From CAWHHZ01 sp963829355 (GTDB lineage: Bacteria; Acidobacteriota; Thermoanaerobaculia; Gp7-AA8; JAHWKK01), in the NCBI GenBank assembly GCA_963829355.1, contig CAWHHZ010000008.1, positions 372,001-436,000 of the forward strand: 64,000 nt of DNA, in the 5' to 3' direction. Positions within the stretch are counted from its first letter, which is position 1. Every line of letters begins with the position of its first letter. Below are positions 34,957 through 43,871 of this stretch, piece by piece. Under the pieces are notes generated by a model. That model had not been told where the DNA came from. It did not search any database and saw only the letters and a program-made list of their open reading frames with translations. The position numbers and the translations under genes are program-made.

Positions 34957-35853
34957 TCAAGGAGCTCCGGCTTCCCTGATCTGTCCCGTTCCCTTCAGAT
35001 ACGCCGACCACCAGAGATCTCTCAGCACCGAGGCCGCGAGAGAAAGCCGCCCCACGGCTAAATCGTACGCCTCCTCAGAGCCCGACGCAGGATCGAAACC
35101 GCCGCGGGAATCGATCGAGTAGATCTCTTCGACCAGAGAGTTCGAGTCGCGGATCAGAGCCAGCGCGGTGGAAAAGTAATCGGTTCTCACAGTTGCCGGC
35201 TGGAGTGACGCGTACACGTCCGCCGGCTTCACCGCTTTGCTCACGTAAAAAGTCTCGAACCGGAAGTGCGTCGAACAATCCGTCGCGAACCCCTCTGGTG
35301 CGGGAGCGTATGCCCAACCGTTGTAATGAACGGTCGCATGATGAGGATTCGCGGCATCTCCCACGAAATGGCCGAGAACTCCCGAAAGAAGAACGATGGT
35401 TTTCTCTACACCCGCGCGTTCTTCTGCCGTCAAATCGTCACGCGACCAGATCTCCCACTCCTTTTCGAGCAACTGACCGAGCTCTGCAACCCGCCATGGC
35501 AGAAAGCCCGAGGTGTCGTTGTCGATGCCGTATTCGGCGAGCGTACCGGATCTGTAGAGCAGATCGATGAATTCGTACCGCTCGTCCGGGAGATCGAGTC
35601 CGGCGACGTACTCGTAGTCGAGGAAATGGTTCGTCGCGTTGAAGGCGTCCGCCGAATCTCCCGCCCCTCGCAGACGGTCCGGCTCGTAGCCAAGCCAGAT
35701 CAGACGGGGATATGCCTCGTGAAAAAACGCTGGCATCTCCACCGGAACGTCGTGCGTAGCACCTTCGTTGACGATGCCGTGCCCGACGAATCCCCAGCCC
35801 CAGAGAGGAGCGCTGCAGAGGAGTGCAACCGCGAAGAGCGCGAGACGTCTCAT
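34957..35853 (-). CDS. S1/P1-nuclease-like (zinc phospholipase C fold) secreted protein
   Basis: Secreted protein with a signal peptide (MRRLALFAVALLCSAPLWG) and a mature start at WGW, where an N-terminal Trp binds zinc in S1/P1 nucleases and phospholipase C. Other likely zinc ligands: VGHGIVNEG, NHFLDYEYV, and GVLGHFVGDAANPHH (HxxxD, then HH). 298 aa. I favour an S1/P1-like nuclease over a true phospholipase C, but the catalytic core is only partly matched and the middle (about residues 60-130) is unusual. It sits on the minus strand just after tRNA-Pro, so the two may share a transcript. It converges with the pduO gene. Confidence 0.68.
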   Translation of the reverse strand: MRRLALFAVALLCSAPLWGWGFVGHGIVNEGATHDVPVEMPAFFHEAYPRLIWLGYEPDRLRGAGDSADAFNATNHFLDYEYVAGLDLPDERYEFIDLLYRSGTLAEYGIDNDTSGFLPWRVAELGQLLEKEWEIWSRDDLTAEERAGVEKTIVLLSGVLGHFVGDAANPHHATVHYNGWAYAPAPEGFATDCSTHFRFETFYVSKAVKPADVYASLQPATVRTDYFSTALALIRDSNSLVEEIYSIDSRGGFDPASGSEEAYDLAVGRLSLAASVLRDLWWSAYLKGTGQIREAGAP

Positions 35854-35904
35854 GGCGTAGCCTGCTTTCGAAACTTACTCGAGAGAGAAAGAGGAGAGTG
35901 GAAA

Positions 35905-35981
35905 TGGTCGGGGCAAGAGGATTTGAACCTCCGACCTCACGGACCCGAACCGTGCGCTCTGCCAGGCTGAGCTATGCCCCG
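35905..35981 (-). tRNA. tRNA-Pro(CGG)
   Basis: A complete cloverleaf on the minus strand. Acceptor 5' strand CGGGGCA pairs with TGCCCCG. The anticodon stem ACGG/CCGT encloses the loop TTCGGGT, giving anticodon CGG for proline codon CCG. The T-arm GGAGGTTCAAATCCTC is present. CCA is encoded at 35905-35907, making 77 nt in total. Confidence 0.97.
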
Positions 35982-36268
35982 TTTCCAGTGGTGCCTATTC
36001 GATCCTCATCGGCATCGCCGGATACAACGCCAACGATGGAACAGTAACCGGGAACCCCCGGACTTGATTCCACCGCTGGACGTAGTGGCACCTGTTCAGG
36101 ACACATGTGTCACCGGATCAGGATGCGGGAGTGGGCTGCAGCGATTCGTGGCCAGCCGTAACCATCACCGAAACAGAGTCTTAGCGGAAATGCCGTAGTG
36201 GCACGGCATCGGCTCCACATGAGCTCCGAACCCGACGACTGCCGGGGTCAATCCGGAAAGGATCACTC

Positions 36269-37321
36269 ATGCGAATCACTCCGATGATCACGACGCTCGC
36301 ACTCCTCTGCAGCCTCTCACTCATGGCACAGGAGCGCCCCGCCTCGTTTGAGGAGAAGGTCGACGTCAACCTCGTATTGATCGACGCGATCGTCACCGGA
36401 TCGGGCGGTGACCAGATCCTCGGACTGAACAAGGATGACTTCGTCGTCATGGAAGATGGCGAAGTCAGGGAGATCGAATCGGTCGACTACTACACGAACC
36501 GGCGCCTTCTTACCTCTCCCGAAGCAAAAGCAGGCTTCGACGTCGAGCAGGTTCGCGAACCGAGATACTTCGTATTCTTCTTCGACAAATTCTCAGGTCC
36601 CTCTCCGATTGAAGGATTCGACAATGAGTTGTGGCTCGCGATCCGGAACGCGAAGGAGTTCGTCAGCAAAGAGCTGATGGACCAGGATTACGTCGCAGTC
36701 CTTGGCCACGATGCGAGACTGGAGATCTACACGGACTTCACGCGAGACCGCGAGAAGATCATCGATGCACTCGAGCAGGCACGCCGGTTCGGCAACGGCA
36801 ACTTCGAGCCCGCCGACGGACCGTCGATCGTCGAGCACCTGGACGAGAAAGCCGTCCGCAACGACAGCGGATGGGTGTGGGACGGCCTCGAGATGGTCGG
36901 CGAAGCCCTGCAGCCGATTCGTGGTCGCAAGATCCTGGCGATGTTCTCCCCCGGCATCTTCGGCCGGCGCGGAGGAATCATCCCGCTCGAGAGCCAGTAC
37001 TACGACCCGATGGTCCAGGCGCTTAACGCGGCGAACACGACTGTTTACGCCATGAATCTGCTTCCGGGCTTCGACAACAACAGCGGCGAGATGACTCTGA
37101 CACGGCTGGTCGACGACACGGGCGGCAACTACTACCGCCACACCGTAAGCTACCTCACACCCCTCAGGCAGATCGAGAACCGCAACAATGGCTACTACCT
37201 GATCACCTATCGCTCACCGAGGAAAGAAGGGGAGAGCGGCTATCAAAAGGTTGACGTATCCGTGAAGAACCCCGAGTTCAGAATCGAGGCCCGGCAGGGC
37301 TACCTCTACGGGGAACGCTGA
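36269..37321 (+). CDS. VWFA-related acidobacterial-type secreted protein
   Basis: A secreted protein with a von Willebrand factor A-like fold of the kind named as the VWFA-related Acidobacterial domain. 350 aa. A signal peptide (residues about 1-20) precedes the characteristic start: VDVNLVLIDAIVTGSGGDQI, GLNKDDFVVMEDGEVREIES, then FVFFFDKFSGPSP and later LAMFSPGIFG and YYLITYRSP. Function unknown; such proteins are thought to act in the periplasm or on the surface in protein binding. This family is a strong taxonomic signal for Acidobacteriota. The last codons (GGG GAA CGC TGA) belong to a GGAACGCTGA repeat unit, so the stop is repeat-derived. The leader has AAGGATCACTC before the ATG. Confidence 0.9.
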   Translation: MRITPMITTLALLCSLSLMAQERPASFEEKVDVNLVLIDAIVTGSGGDQILGLNKDDFVVMEDGEVREIESVDYYTNRRLLTSPEAKAGFDVEQVREPRYFVFFFDKFSGPSPIEGFDNELWLAIRNAKEFVSKELMDQDYVAVLGHDARLEIYTDFTRDREKIIDALEQARRFGNGNFEPADGPSIVEHLDEKAVRNDSGWVWDGLEMVGEALQPIRGRKILAMFSPGIFGRRGGIIPLESQYYDPMVQALNAANTTVYAMNLLPGFDNNSGEMTLTRLVDDTGGNYYRHTVSYLTPLRQIENRNNGYYLITYRSPRKEGESGYQKVDVSVKNPEFRIEARQGYLYGER

Positions 37322-37347
37322 CGCAACACCGTTCTGGCTCAAACCAC

Positions 37348-37552
37348 GGAACGCTGACGCAACGCCTCCGGCGTTTGTCGGCGTCGTGAGGGCTTTCCAA
37401 AGCCCTCGCATCGGCACACGCGAATCGCTCCGAGCGACGTCCCGGACTCTGGCAATCCGGTAGAGCTCCTCGTCCTGGCGCAAACTTTGGAGGTGAGGGT
37501 TTGAAACCCTCACGACGCCGACGAACGCCAGGAGGCGTTACGTCAGCGTTCC
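37348..37552. repeat. 205-bp inverted repeat element, GGAACGCTGA family
   Basis: Two arms of 58-60 bp (37348-37407 and 37495-37552) are inverted copies of each other with a handful of mismatches, separated by 87 bp. The left arm starts GGAACGCTGACGCAACGCC and the right arm ends GGCGTTACGTCAGCGTTCC. Each arm contains its own short hairpin. A further copy of the GGAACGCTGACGCAAC end lies at 37312-37327, inside the stop of the preceding gene. The right arm matches 255-299. The element fills the gap between the VWFA and RNB genes, both on the plus strand. Confidence 0.88.
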
Positions 37553-37562
37553 ATGCACCAGG

Positions 37563-37568
37563 CACAAT
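37563..37568 (+). promoter_or_regulatory. -10-like hexamer of the RNB gene, weak
   Basis: CACAAT ends 8 nt before ATG 37577. It departs from TANNNT in its first base, and AGGA also occurs just before the ATG, so a leaderless start is less certain here. Confidence 0.25.
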
Positions 37569-37576
37569 AGGACACT

Positions 37577-39040
37577 ATGAGCGAACGACGACACGACGCT
37601 ACAGTACTCTTTGAAATTGCGCGACAGGCGCTGATCGATCACGACTTCCTTCCGGATTTCTCGAAGGCAGTGCACCGGGAGGTCGCGGAGCTTCGCGCCG
37701 ACCCTCCGCTCGATAAGAGCGCCGTCGACCTCAGACGCCTTCCCTGGTGCTCGATCGACAACGACGACACCCGCGACATCGATCAGATCACTCACGCCGA
37801 GGAGGAGCGGAACAATTCGATCCGCGTGTGGGTCGGAATCGCGGACGTCGACTGGCTGGTAGAGATCGATTCGGCAATCGACCGGCATGCCGCGCACAAC
37901 ACCACCACTGTCTACACGCCTGCCCATAATTTTCTCATGCTCCCACCGGAGCTCTGCACCGACCGCACCTCGCTCTCCGAGGGTGAGGATCGGATGGGGA
38001 TGGTGATGGAGATGGTGGTCGACGAAGAGGGCGCGATCACGTGGGAGTCGGTGTATCCCGCGCGGATCAGGAACCAGTCGAAACTTGCTTACGACAGTAT
38101 TTCCCGCTGGCTCGACGGCGAGGTTGATGAACTGGAAGGGGTGACGGGCAACCCCGACATCGAACGCTCCCTCCGGCTCCAGAACGAAGCCGCCGGACGC
38201 CTTCACAGGCACCGCTTTCAACTTGGTGCGCTCGACCTCGAGACCATCGAGCCTCACGCGGTCATCAGCGATGACGAGGTCACTGATCTCGTCGAACAGC
38301 CAAAGAACACCGGCCGCCGCCTGATCGAGAACCTCATGATCGCCGCCAACGGCATCACGACGCGTTTTCTCGAGCAGAAGAGCTTCCCGACCTTCCGGCG
38401 GGTCGTGCGCGAGCCGAAGAGGTGGGACCGGATCGTTGCGATCGCGGACGAACGTGGATGGAAGCTTTCTCCCGAACCCGACTCCGGCTCCCTCGATGAA
38501 TTTCTTGCGGCGGAACGGGCAAAAGACCCGATCGGTTTTCCCGACCTGTCGCTCACCATCGTCAAGCTGATCGGCAGTGGCGAGTACGCGGTAGAGGTTC
38601 CGGGCGGCGAGAAGCTCGGGCACTTCGGTCTGGCGGTCAAGGACTACTCGCATTCCACCGCTCCGAACCGGCGATTTCCCGACCTCATCACACACCGCCT
38701 CGTGAAGGCGGCGCTCAAGGATGAGAAGGCACCCTACACCGTCGATCGCCTCCACGCACTCGCGGAACGCTGTACGGATATGGAGGACGACGCGAACAAG
38801 GTCGAGCGCCACGTGCGCAAATCGGCATCGGCGCTTCTGCTGCGAAGGAAGATCGGAGAGCAGTTCTCGGGAATCGTCACCGGCGCCTCACAGAAGGGAA
38901 CCTGGGTCAGAGTCTTCCATCCCCCGTTCGAAGGAAAAGTGATGAAAGGCGAGGAAGGCCTCGACGTCGGGGACCGCGTGCGGGTGAAGCTGACACACGT
39001 CGACGTCGAACGGGGCTTCATCGATCTCGTCCGGATTTGA
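37577..39040 (+). CDS. RNB-domain (RNase II/R family) exoribonuclease
   Basis: A processive 3'-5' exoribonuclease of the RNB family. The 487-aa protein lacks the N-terminal cold-shock domains of RNase R and begins almost directly with the RNB domain (residues about 40-390). The catalytic acidic cluster is seen in WCSIDNDDTRDIDQI, the later PTFRRV and GLAVKDYSHSTAPNRRFPDL blocks follow, and a C-terminal S1-like domain (residues about 435-487) ends it. This short type is common in several phyla. It follows a 205-bp inverted repeat and precedes tRNA-Cys on the same strand. Confidence 0.9.
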   Translation: MSERRHDATVLFEIARQALIDHDFLPDFSKAVHREVAELRADPPLDKSAVDLRRLPWCSIDNDDTRDIDQITHAEEERNNSIRVWVGIADVDWLVEIDSAIDRHAAHNTTTVYTPAHNFLMLPPELCTDRTSLSEGEDRMGMVMEMVVDEEGAITWESVYPARIRNQSKLAYDSISRWLDGEVDELEGVTGNPDIERSLRLQNEAAGRLHRHRFQLGALDLETIEPHAVISDDEVTDLVEQPKNTGRRLIENLMIAANGITTRFLEQKSFPTFRRVVREPKRWDRIVAIADERGWKLSPEPDSGSLDEFLAAERAKDPIGFPDLSLTIVKLIGSGEYAVEVPGGEKLGHFGLAVKDYSHSTAPNRRFPDLITHRLVKAALKDEKAPYTVDRLHALAERCTDMEDDANKVERHVRKSASALLLRRKIGEQFSGIVTGASQKGTWVRVFHPPFEGKVMKGEEGLDVGDRVRVKLTHVDVERGFIDLVRI

Positions 39041-39076
39041 GAGGCCTTTCTGCTCCGAAGAGAGAGTCCGCGAATA

Positions 39077-39106
39077 TTGACCGGCCCTGAATCGTTCGTG
39101 TAGTGT
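39077..39106 (+). promoter_or_regulatory. Promoter of tRNA-Cys
   Basis: TTGACC (39077-39082), an 18-bp spacer and TAGTGT (39101-39106) lie 29 bp before the mature tRNA 5' end, a usual distance for a tRNA promoter. Confidence 0.5.
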
Positions 39107-39135
39107 CCAGACCGCGAAAGCGGTTATCCCCTCGG

Positions 39136-39210
<75 letters not shown>

Positions 39211-39282
39211 TTTCATCTCTTCCGCAGTGCCTCTTCGCCATCCGGACCGGGAAGAGTACCCCCGGCTCCCGCTCCCGTGGGA

Positions 39283-42281
39283 TCAGAAACTCAGCCGCAG
39301 TCCCGCTCGCAGCATGCCGCGGATCCTGAAGATTCATGATGCGCGCTCCGTACGGAGTCTGCAGTCCATCGCGATAGATTTCTCCCTCCCGCTCGAGAAC
39401 CGTCCGCTGATCCGTCAGATTGAAAGCCTCGAGGGAGACGGTCAGATCTGAAGTCGTCGGAAACAGGAAATGCTTTCGCGAGACGAAGATCGAGCTGAAA
39501 GACGTCGTCGAGACGGCCGGCCTCCACGCCATCTACGAGCACGTACTTTCGTCCCTCGGAGCTCGACACCGAATGCACGTAGGGAAGAGGGTAGCCATTT
39601 CGCGCGAACATGCTGAGACTGACGTCCAGGTCGATGAACGGGATCTGGTAGAGCGCGGCGACGCCGTACGCCCAGCCCGGCGTCACGAACGCGCCAGCTC
39701 GATCATCGACGCCGTTGCCCGGCCCCTCTCCAACTGTCGAGCCGTCACAACTCGAGCATCCGTACTCGGTGAGAAGAGGCGTCGGATCGATCACTCCATG
39801 CGTGCCGATCTCCTGGGTCGATTGGTTCGCCGAAACGAATGCTCGCGCCATCCAGCCGTTCGACAGACGTTTGACGAGACTGAGCTCGATACCCTCGAAT
39901 TTCCGTTCGTAATCGGGGCGATTCATCAGCACGAAATAGACGGGTGGCGGGACCCCACTTCGCAGCGCGTAGTGGGTGACCGTCGTCGTGTCCCCGCCCG
40001 GGAGGGTCTGCGTCAGCATCCCAGCTGGCTCGTAATCCTCAGACGAATAGAGCTCGCCACTGCCGGCGCCCTTCTCCGGAGCTTCCCAGATCGCATCTTT
40101 GTAGGTGCGGTCCGCGACGTCCAGCCGAACCGTAAACTCCGGCAGCACCTCGTACTCGACACCGAGAATGATCTCGTCGGTCCGAGGGGCCTGGAGGTCG
40201 GGAGCGTAACGATAAAACGGCCCATCCGCAGCCGGGCTCGCTGGATCCAGACCCGACCAGTCGACAATGCCGTTACCGAAAGGGCCCTCGTCGAACAGCA
40301 GTTCCTCCCGCTCCGCGCGACCGTTCCCGTTCACGTCGTCGAACTCATAAAGAGCGAACTGGTACCTGCCGAGCGGGGTCGACCGCTTCACGAGCTCACT
40401 GCCGAGCCGATCGATGTACCGGTTGTAGCCTGCGCGTAGAAGCAGCCGGTGCTCGTCGCCCAACGTGTACGTCGCACCGAATCGCGGACTGAAATCCTCC
40501 CACTGCACCACGCCGCCCGCTGCAGGCTCGTACTGGAGTCCCGGCAGGACCTCCGGGATCAGGGGGTTCTGCTCCGCCCGTCCCGGACGTCCGGTCCCAT
40601 TCTGAAGATCGTAGCGAAGGCCGAACTGGATTGTCGCCCTTCCGAGAAGCACGGTGTCCCCGAGATAGAAGTCAGTCGCTTTCGTGATGAAATTTGCATC
40701 GGAGCTCCGCACCAGTGCAACGGTGTCCACGGAGCCCTCATCGGAGATCACGAACTGGTCCCCGGGCCATCCGGAGCTGGAGCTCGAGATCCCCTCGCGG
40801 TACCCGAAGCCGAATCCCAACTCGTGCGTCAACGCACTTCCGCCCACAAACGCCCCGCCGTCAGCTCGGAATGTCTCCAGAGATTCGCTGCTCTGATGAT
40901 GAGAGAACGTTTCGCTCCAGAGGCCTCTCGAGAGGTCGAAGTGAGCCACAGATCCGCTCGCGCGGCTGCACTCGATCGTGCGGCATCCTTCGCCGCTGTC
41001 CGGAATCTGCTCGAACGAGTGATTGATCTTCGAGTAACTCCCGCTCAGGTACAGCTCCGGCGAGAAGAGGTGGCTATCCTCGAAGCGGTAGTTGTCGCGG
41101 TCCCCGAAGGGCGTACTGTTCCAGCCCGCGGCTAGATCCCGGCGAGCTCCGACACCCACGCCCGACGCCCTCTCACCCGAGCGCCAGTACGCGCCCTCGA
41201 TATTGTTGTGTGATGTAATGCTGCCGTTGAGCCTCACCGCCACGTTGTCGAGCTCCGTGCGGGTCCGGAACGGGTTCTCGTAGCCCGCCGGCTGCAGGGA
41301 AAACGTCTCAATCTCCCGTTCGGACCAGGCCCCCCAGCCCCAGAGGCGTTCATCGAGGAGGGGACCTCCTGCCTCCAGACCATACTCGGTGATCTCGCCC
41401 ACTCCCCCTGCTCCCTCCAGGTACTCGCGGGGATTGGAGGAAACTCCGTCGTCCGGATCGACGGCAGGCACAATCGGGTCGGTCTGAAACCAGTCATCCG
41501 AAAGGAACATTCGCGCCGACCCCAGGAGCTCGTCCGTGCCTCGGCCGGTCACGAGATTGACGTGGACACCCGGGCTCCCGAATCGAGGGTCAGATGATCC
41601 AGTAACGACCCGTATCTCTTCGAGAGCGCCAAAGTCGAAATAGAACGGGGAGCGGCCTGGAGATTCGACATCGGTGATCTCGATGCCATCGAGATAGAAG
41701 ACCGTCTGCTCCGTTGCAGCCCCTCCGCTGATTACACCTGCCTGTGTGCCCGCCGCAGAGCCACCGACGTCGAGGCGATCCGTAAAAATCCCGGGAACAT
41801 GCCGCAGAACCGCCCACGGATCGCGACCCGACGGAATCTCCCGCAGCTCCGCCTCGGTAAAAACCGTTCCCGCTCCGACGTTTCTGACATCGAGCAGAGC
41901 GGTCTCTGCCGTGACCGTAATCGTGTAGTCTTTGTCGGCCCTGAGATCAATCGTCACCGTGGTGGTCCTTCCGGTATCGACCTGCACGCCACTGCTGATG
42001 ACCGTCGAGAAGCCTTCACGTGCTGCTTCGAGCGTGTAGTAACCCGGCGCCAGATCCACGAAGCGGAAAATACCGACATCGTCGGTCACGACCGGACGAA
42101 GATTCTCCGGCCCCACCCCCGTGACGGTGACGCCCTCGAGCACCGCTCCATCATCGTCCTCGACCGTTCCAAAAATATCTCCGCCCTGCAACTGCGCAAA
42201 CGCACCGGAGGCCGAGCCAATCGTCATCACGGCACTCATCAGAACAATCAACGGCCAGTTCAGCGGCCATTTCAGGTGCAT
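39283..42281 (-). CDS. TonB-dependent receptor with carboxypeptidase-regulatory-like domain (two frame breaks)
   Basis: Outer-membrane receptor that takes up or binds a large substrate with TonB energy, of the type abundant in Acidobacteriota. Signal peptide ending near FAQ; then a CarboxypepD_reg-like domain (residues about 35-115: IFGTVEDDDGAVLEGVTVTG), a plug with EIPSGRDPWAVLRHVPGI and GAATEQTVFYLDGIEI, and a long beta-barrel. ATG 42281 is chosen because TAAGGAGACCGCTG lies directly before it. Near 39448 and again near 39318 the frame shifts; repair gives TSDLTVSLEAFNLTD and finally MLRAGLRLSF with stop at 39283, the typical aromatic ending of a beta-barrel. No TonB or ligand-binding partner is nearby; substrate unknown. 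Confidence 0.88.
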
Positions 42282-42373
42282 CAGCGGTCTCCTTAACGGA
42301 TATCGGCACATGAGGGTGTCGTGCCGACGAGATTGTAACTCCCGGCATGGTCGCGGTCTGCGCACGACCGCAG

Positions 42374-42379
42374 TAAACT
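42374..42379 (+). promoter_or_regulatory. -10-like hexamer of the HhH-GPD gene, predicted leaderless
   Basis: TAAACT ends 8 nt before the proposed TTG start at 42388. No Shine-Dalgarno is seen. Confidence 0.35.
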
Positions 42380-42387
42380 TCCGGGCC

Positions 42388-43245
42388 TTGAGACTCCAAC
42401 TGCAACGGCCCGACGACTTCGATCTCGAGGCTGTCGTGACTTCGCACGGCTGGTACCGGCTCGCACCCTTCTCCTGGAACGAACAGAAAGGCGTGCTCTC
42501 GCATCGTGACTCCTACGCCGGGACCGTGGCTCTTCTGATGATCCGGCAGACTCCGGCCCGCATCATCGTGGAGAGCTCCGTTCCGATCGACGCGACATTG
42601 CTCGAGTCACGGGTCCGTCGCATGCTGCAGATCGGCGTCGATCTCGGTGAGTTCCATGCGAAGTGTGCCGGGAGCAGTGAATGGTCCGCGATCCCTGCGC
42701 GGCGGCTCGGAAGGCTCCTGTGCGCGCCCACGATATTCGAGGACGCCGTCAAGATCATTCTCACGACCAACACACGATGGAAGCGGACCGTGGACATGGC
42801 GCAGCGACTGGTGGACCACTTCGGGCCCGGAAGCGTTGGCGCGCACGCGTTCCCGGGTCCTTCCGATCTGGCTGATCGCTCCGAGGAAGAGATCAATGAC
42901 CTCGTCCGGGCGGGCTATCGCACGCGCTCCATTCATCAGCTCGCGACCCGGATCGTCAATCGCGAGATTGATCTCGAGAGCCGCCCCGATCCGTTGAATA
43001 GCTCTTACGAGGATCTCTACGCCTGGTACCTGCAGTTTCCCGGCATCGGCCCGTACGGGGCGGCCCACATGACGGCGATGGATGGCCGGCACGACAGGAT
43101 CGCGGTCGATACCGAGTTTCGCGCCTGGGTTCGTGCCCGATACCACGGCGGTCGCCCCGTGAAAGACGAGACGCTCCTTCGCCACTATCGACGATGGGGA
43201 CGGTGGCAGTACATCGCCTACTGGTGCGAGATGCACCTGGGGTAA
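42388..43245 (+). CDS. HhH-GPD DNA glycosylase (AlkA/OGG-like)
   Basis: A base-excision repair glycosylase of the helix-hairpin-helix GPD superfamily. The 285-aa protein has an N-terminal beta domain (LRLQLQRPDDFDLEAVVTSH, typical of AlkA/OGG) and a helical core with the APTIFEDAVKIILTTNTRW segment, the HhH motif FPGIGPYGAAHMTAM and the catalytic Asp after it (IAVDTEF). I place the start at TTG 42388 where the conserved domain begins; ATG 42309 is an alternative and would add about 26 unconserved residues. No iron-sulfur Cys cluster is visible, so it is not EndoIII/MutY. 3-methyladenine or 8-oxoguanine specificity cannot be decided. Divergent from the TonB receptor. Confidence 0.82.
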   Translation: MRLQLQRPDDFDLEAVVTSHGWYRLAPFSWNEQKGVLSHRDSYAGTVALLMIRQTPARIIVESSVPIDATLLESRVRRMLQIGVDLGEFHAKCAGSSEWSAIPARRLGRLLCAPTIFEDAVKIILTTNTRWKRTVDMAQRLVDHFGPGSVGAHAFPGPSDLADRSEEEINDLVRAGYRTRSIHQLATRIVNREIDLESRPDPLNSSYEDLYAWYLQFPGIGPYGAAHMTAMDGRHDRIAVDTEFRAWVRARYHGGRPVKDETLLRHYRRWGRWQYIAYWCEMHLG

Positions 43246-43258
43246 TTGCGCCCGGGAT

Positions 43259-43437
43259 TGTCATCCTGAGCGGGGGAATGGCGCCGCTTCGCTATCGCCA
43301 GTGGACCGGGATGAACTGTCATCCTGAGCCGCCGGAGCGCAGCGGAGGACGGTCGAAGGATCGCGTGGAGCCTACCGGCCCGAAGTTCGGCTAGAGTCAG
43401 GACGCACGCGATCCTTCGCTTCGCTCAGGATGACAGC
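43259..43437. repeat. Palindromic element, CTGTCATCCTGA family, with extra half-copy
   Basis: The 311-bp gap between the glycosylase gene and the small gene at 43557 has no gene. A half-site (TTGTCATCCTGAG) starts at 43259; the full element runs 43316-43437, beginning CTGTCATCCTGAGCCGCC and ending GCTCAGGATGACAG. Inside, GATCGCGTGG and CACGCGATCC form a nested stem. Confidence 0.8.
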
Positions 43438-43508
43438 GGGCCGTAACTTTGACCGGTCGCTGCGCTCGTGGAATAAGCGCTTCGGAATAGCCTAATTTTG
43501 ATCGCCCG

Positions 43509-43536
43509 TTGACCTGAGGGAGTTCTGCGCGACAAT
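43509..43536 (+). promoter_or_regulatory. Sigma70-like promoter of the small gene upstream of rlmN
   Basis: TTGACC (43509-43514), a 16-bp spacer and GACAAT (43531-43536) give a predicted leader of about 14 nt before ATG 43557. Confidence 0.4.
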
Positions 43537-43556
43537 GTAGAACAACCGAACACGAT

Positions 43557-43863
43557 ATGGACGACAAGATCAGAAAGCTCCTGGAGCAACTGGGGAAGGC
43601 CATCAATGAGTCGATCTCGAGCTCTGAGGAGGTCAACGGACGTATCCAGCAGATCCGCGACGAGGGGTACGACCTGTACGTCGTACTCGACGCCACGATC
43701 GGTCTCGGAAAAGCCGACGACGAAGAATCTCCCCGCGACGAGATGAAGCAGACAGCTCGCGCTCCCTGCGCCCGACGCGCAGTTCAGAATCAACGTCAAC
43801 GATCTCGGATTCCTCCGATCGGTCGGCATCGATCCCACGCGTAAAGTGAAGTCGAGAAACTGA
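43557..43863 (+). CDS. Small conserved hypothetical protein upstream of rlmN (one frame break)
   Basis: I do not recognise the family. The first frame reads MDDKIRKLLEQLGKAINESI, then VNGRIQQIRDEGYDLYVVLD; near 43745-43790 the frame changes and ends FRINVNDLGFLRSVGIDPTR plus a few residues, stopping at 43863. Repaired length is about 101 aa. It is acidic and helical at the N-terminus and has no signal or membrane segment. It ends 8 bp before rlmN and likely shares its transcript. The break is consistent with a sequence indel as in the other genes here. Confidence 0.62.
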
Positions 43864-43871
43864 GGCTGACA

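Noticed and set aside
37538..38812. 424-aa minus-strand frame over the RNB gene
   Set aside because: Antisense of a conserved exoribonuclease; long antisense frames are common at this GC content.
39420..40439. 339-aa plus-strand frame over the TonB receptor
   Set aside because: Antisense shadow rich in Arg, Val and His with no domain.
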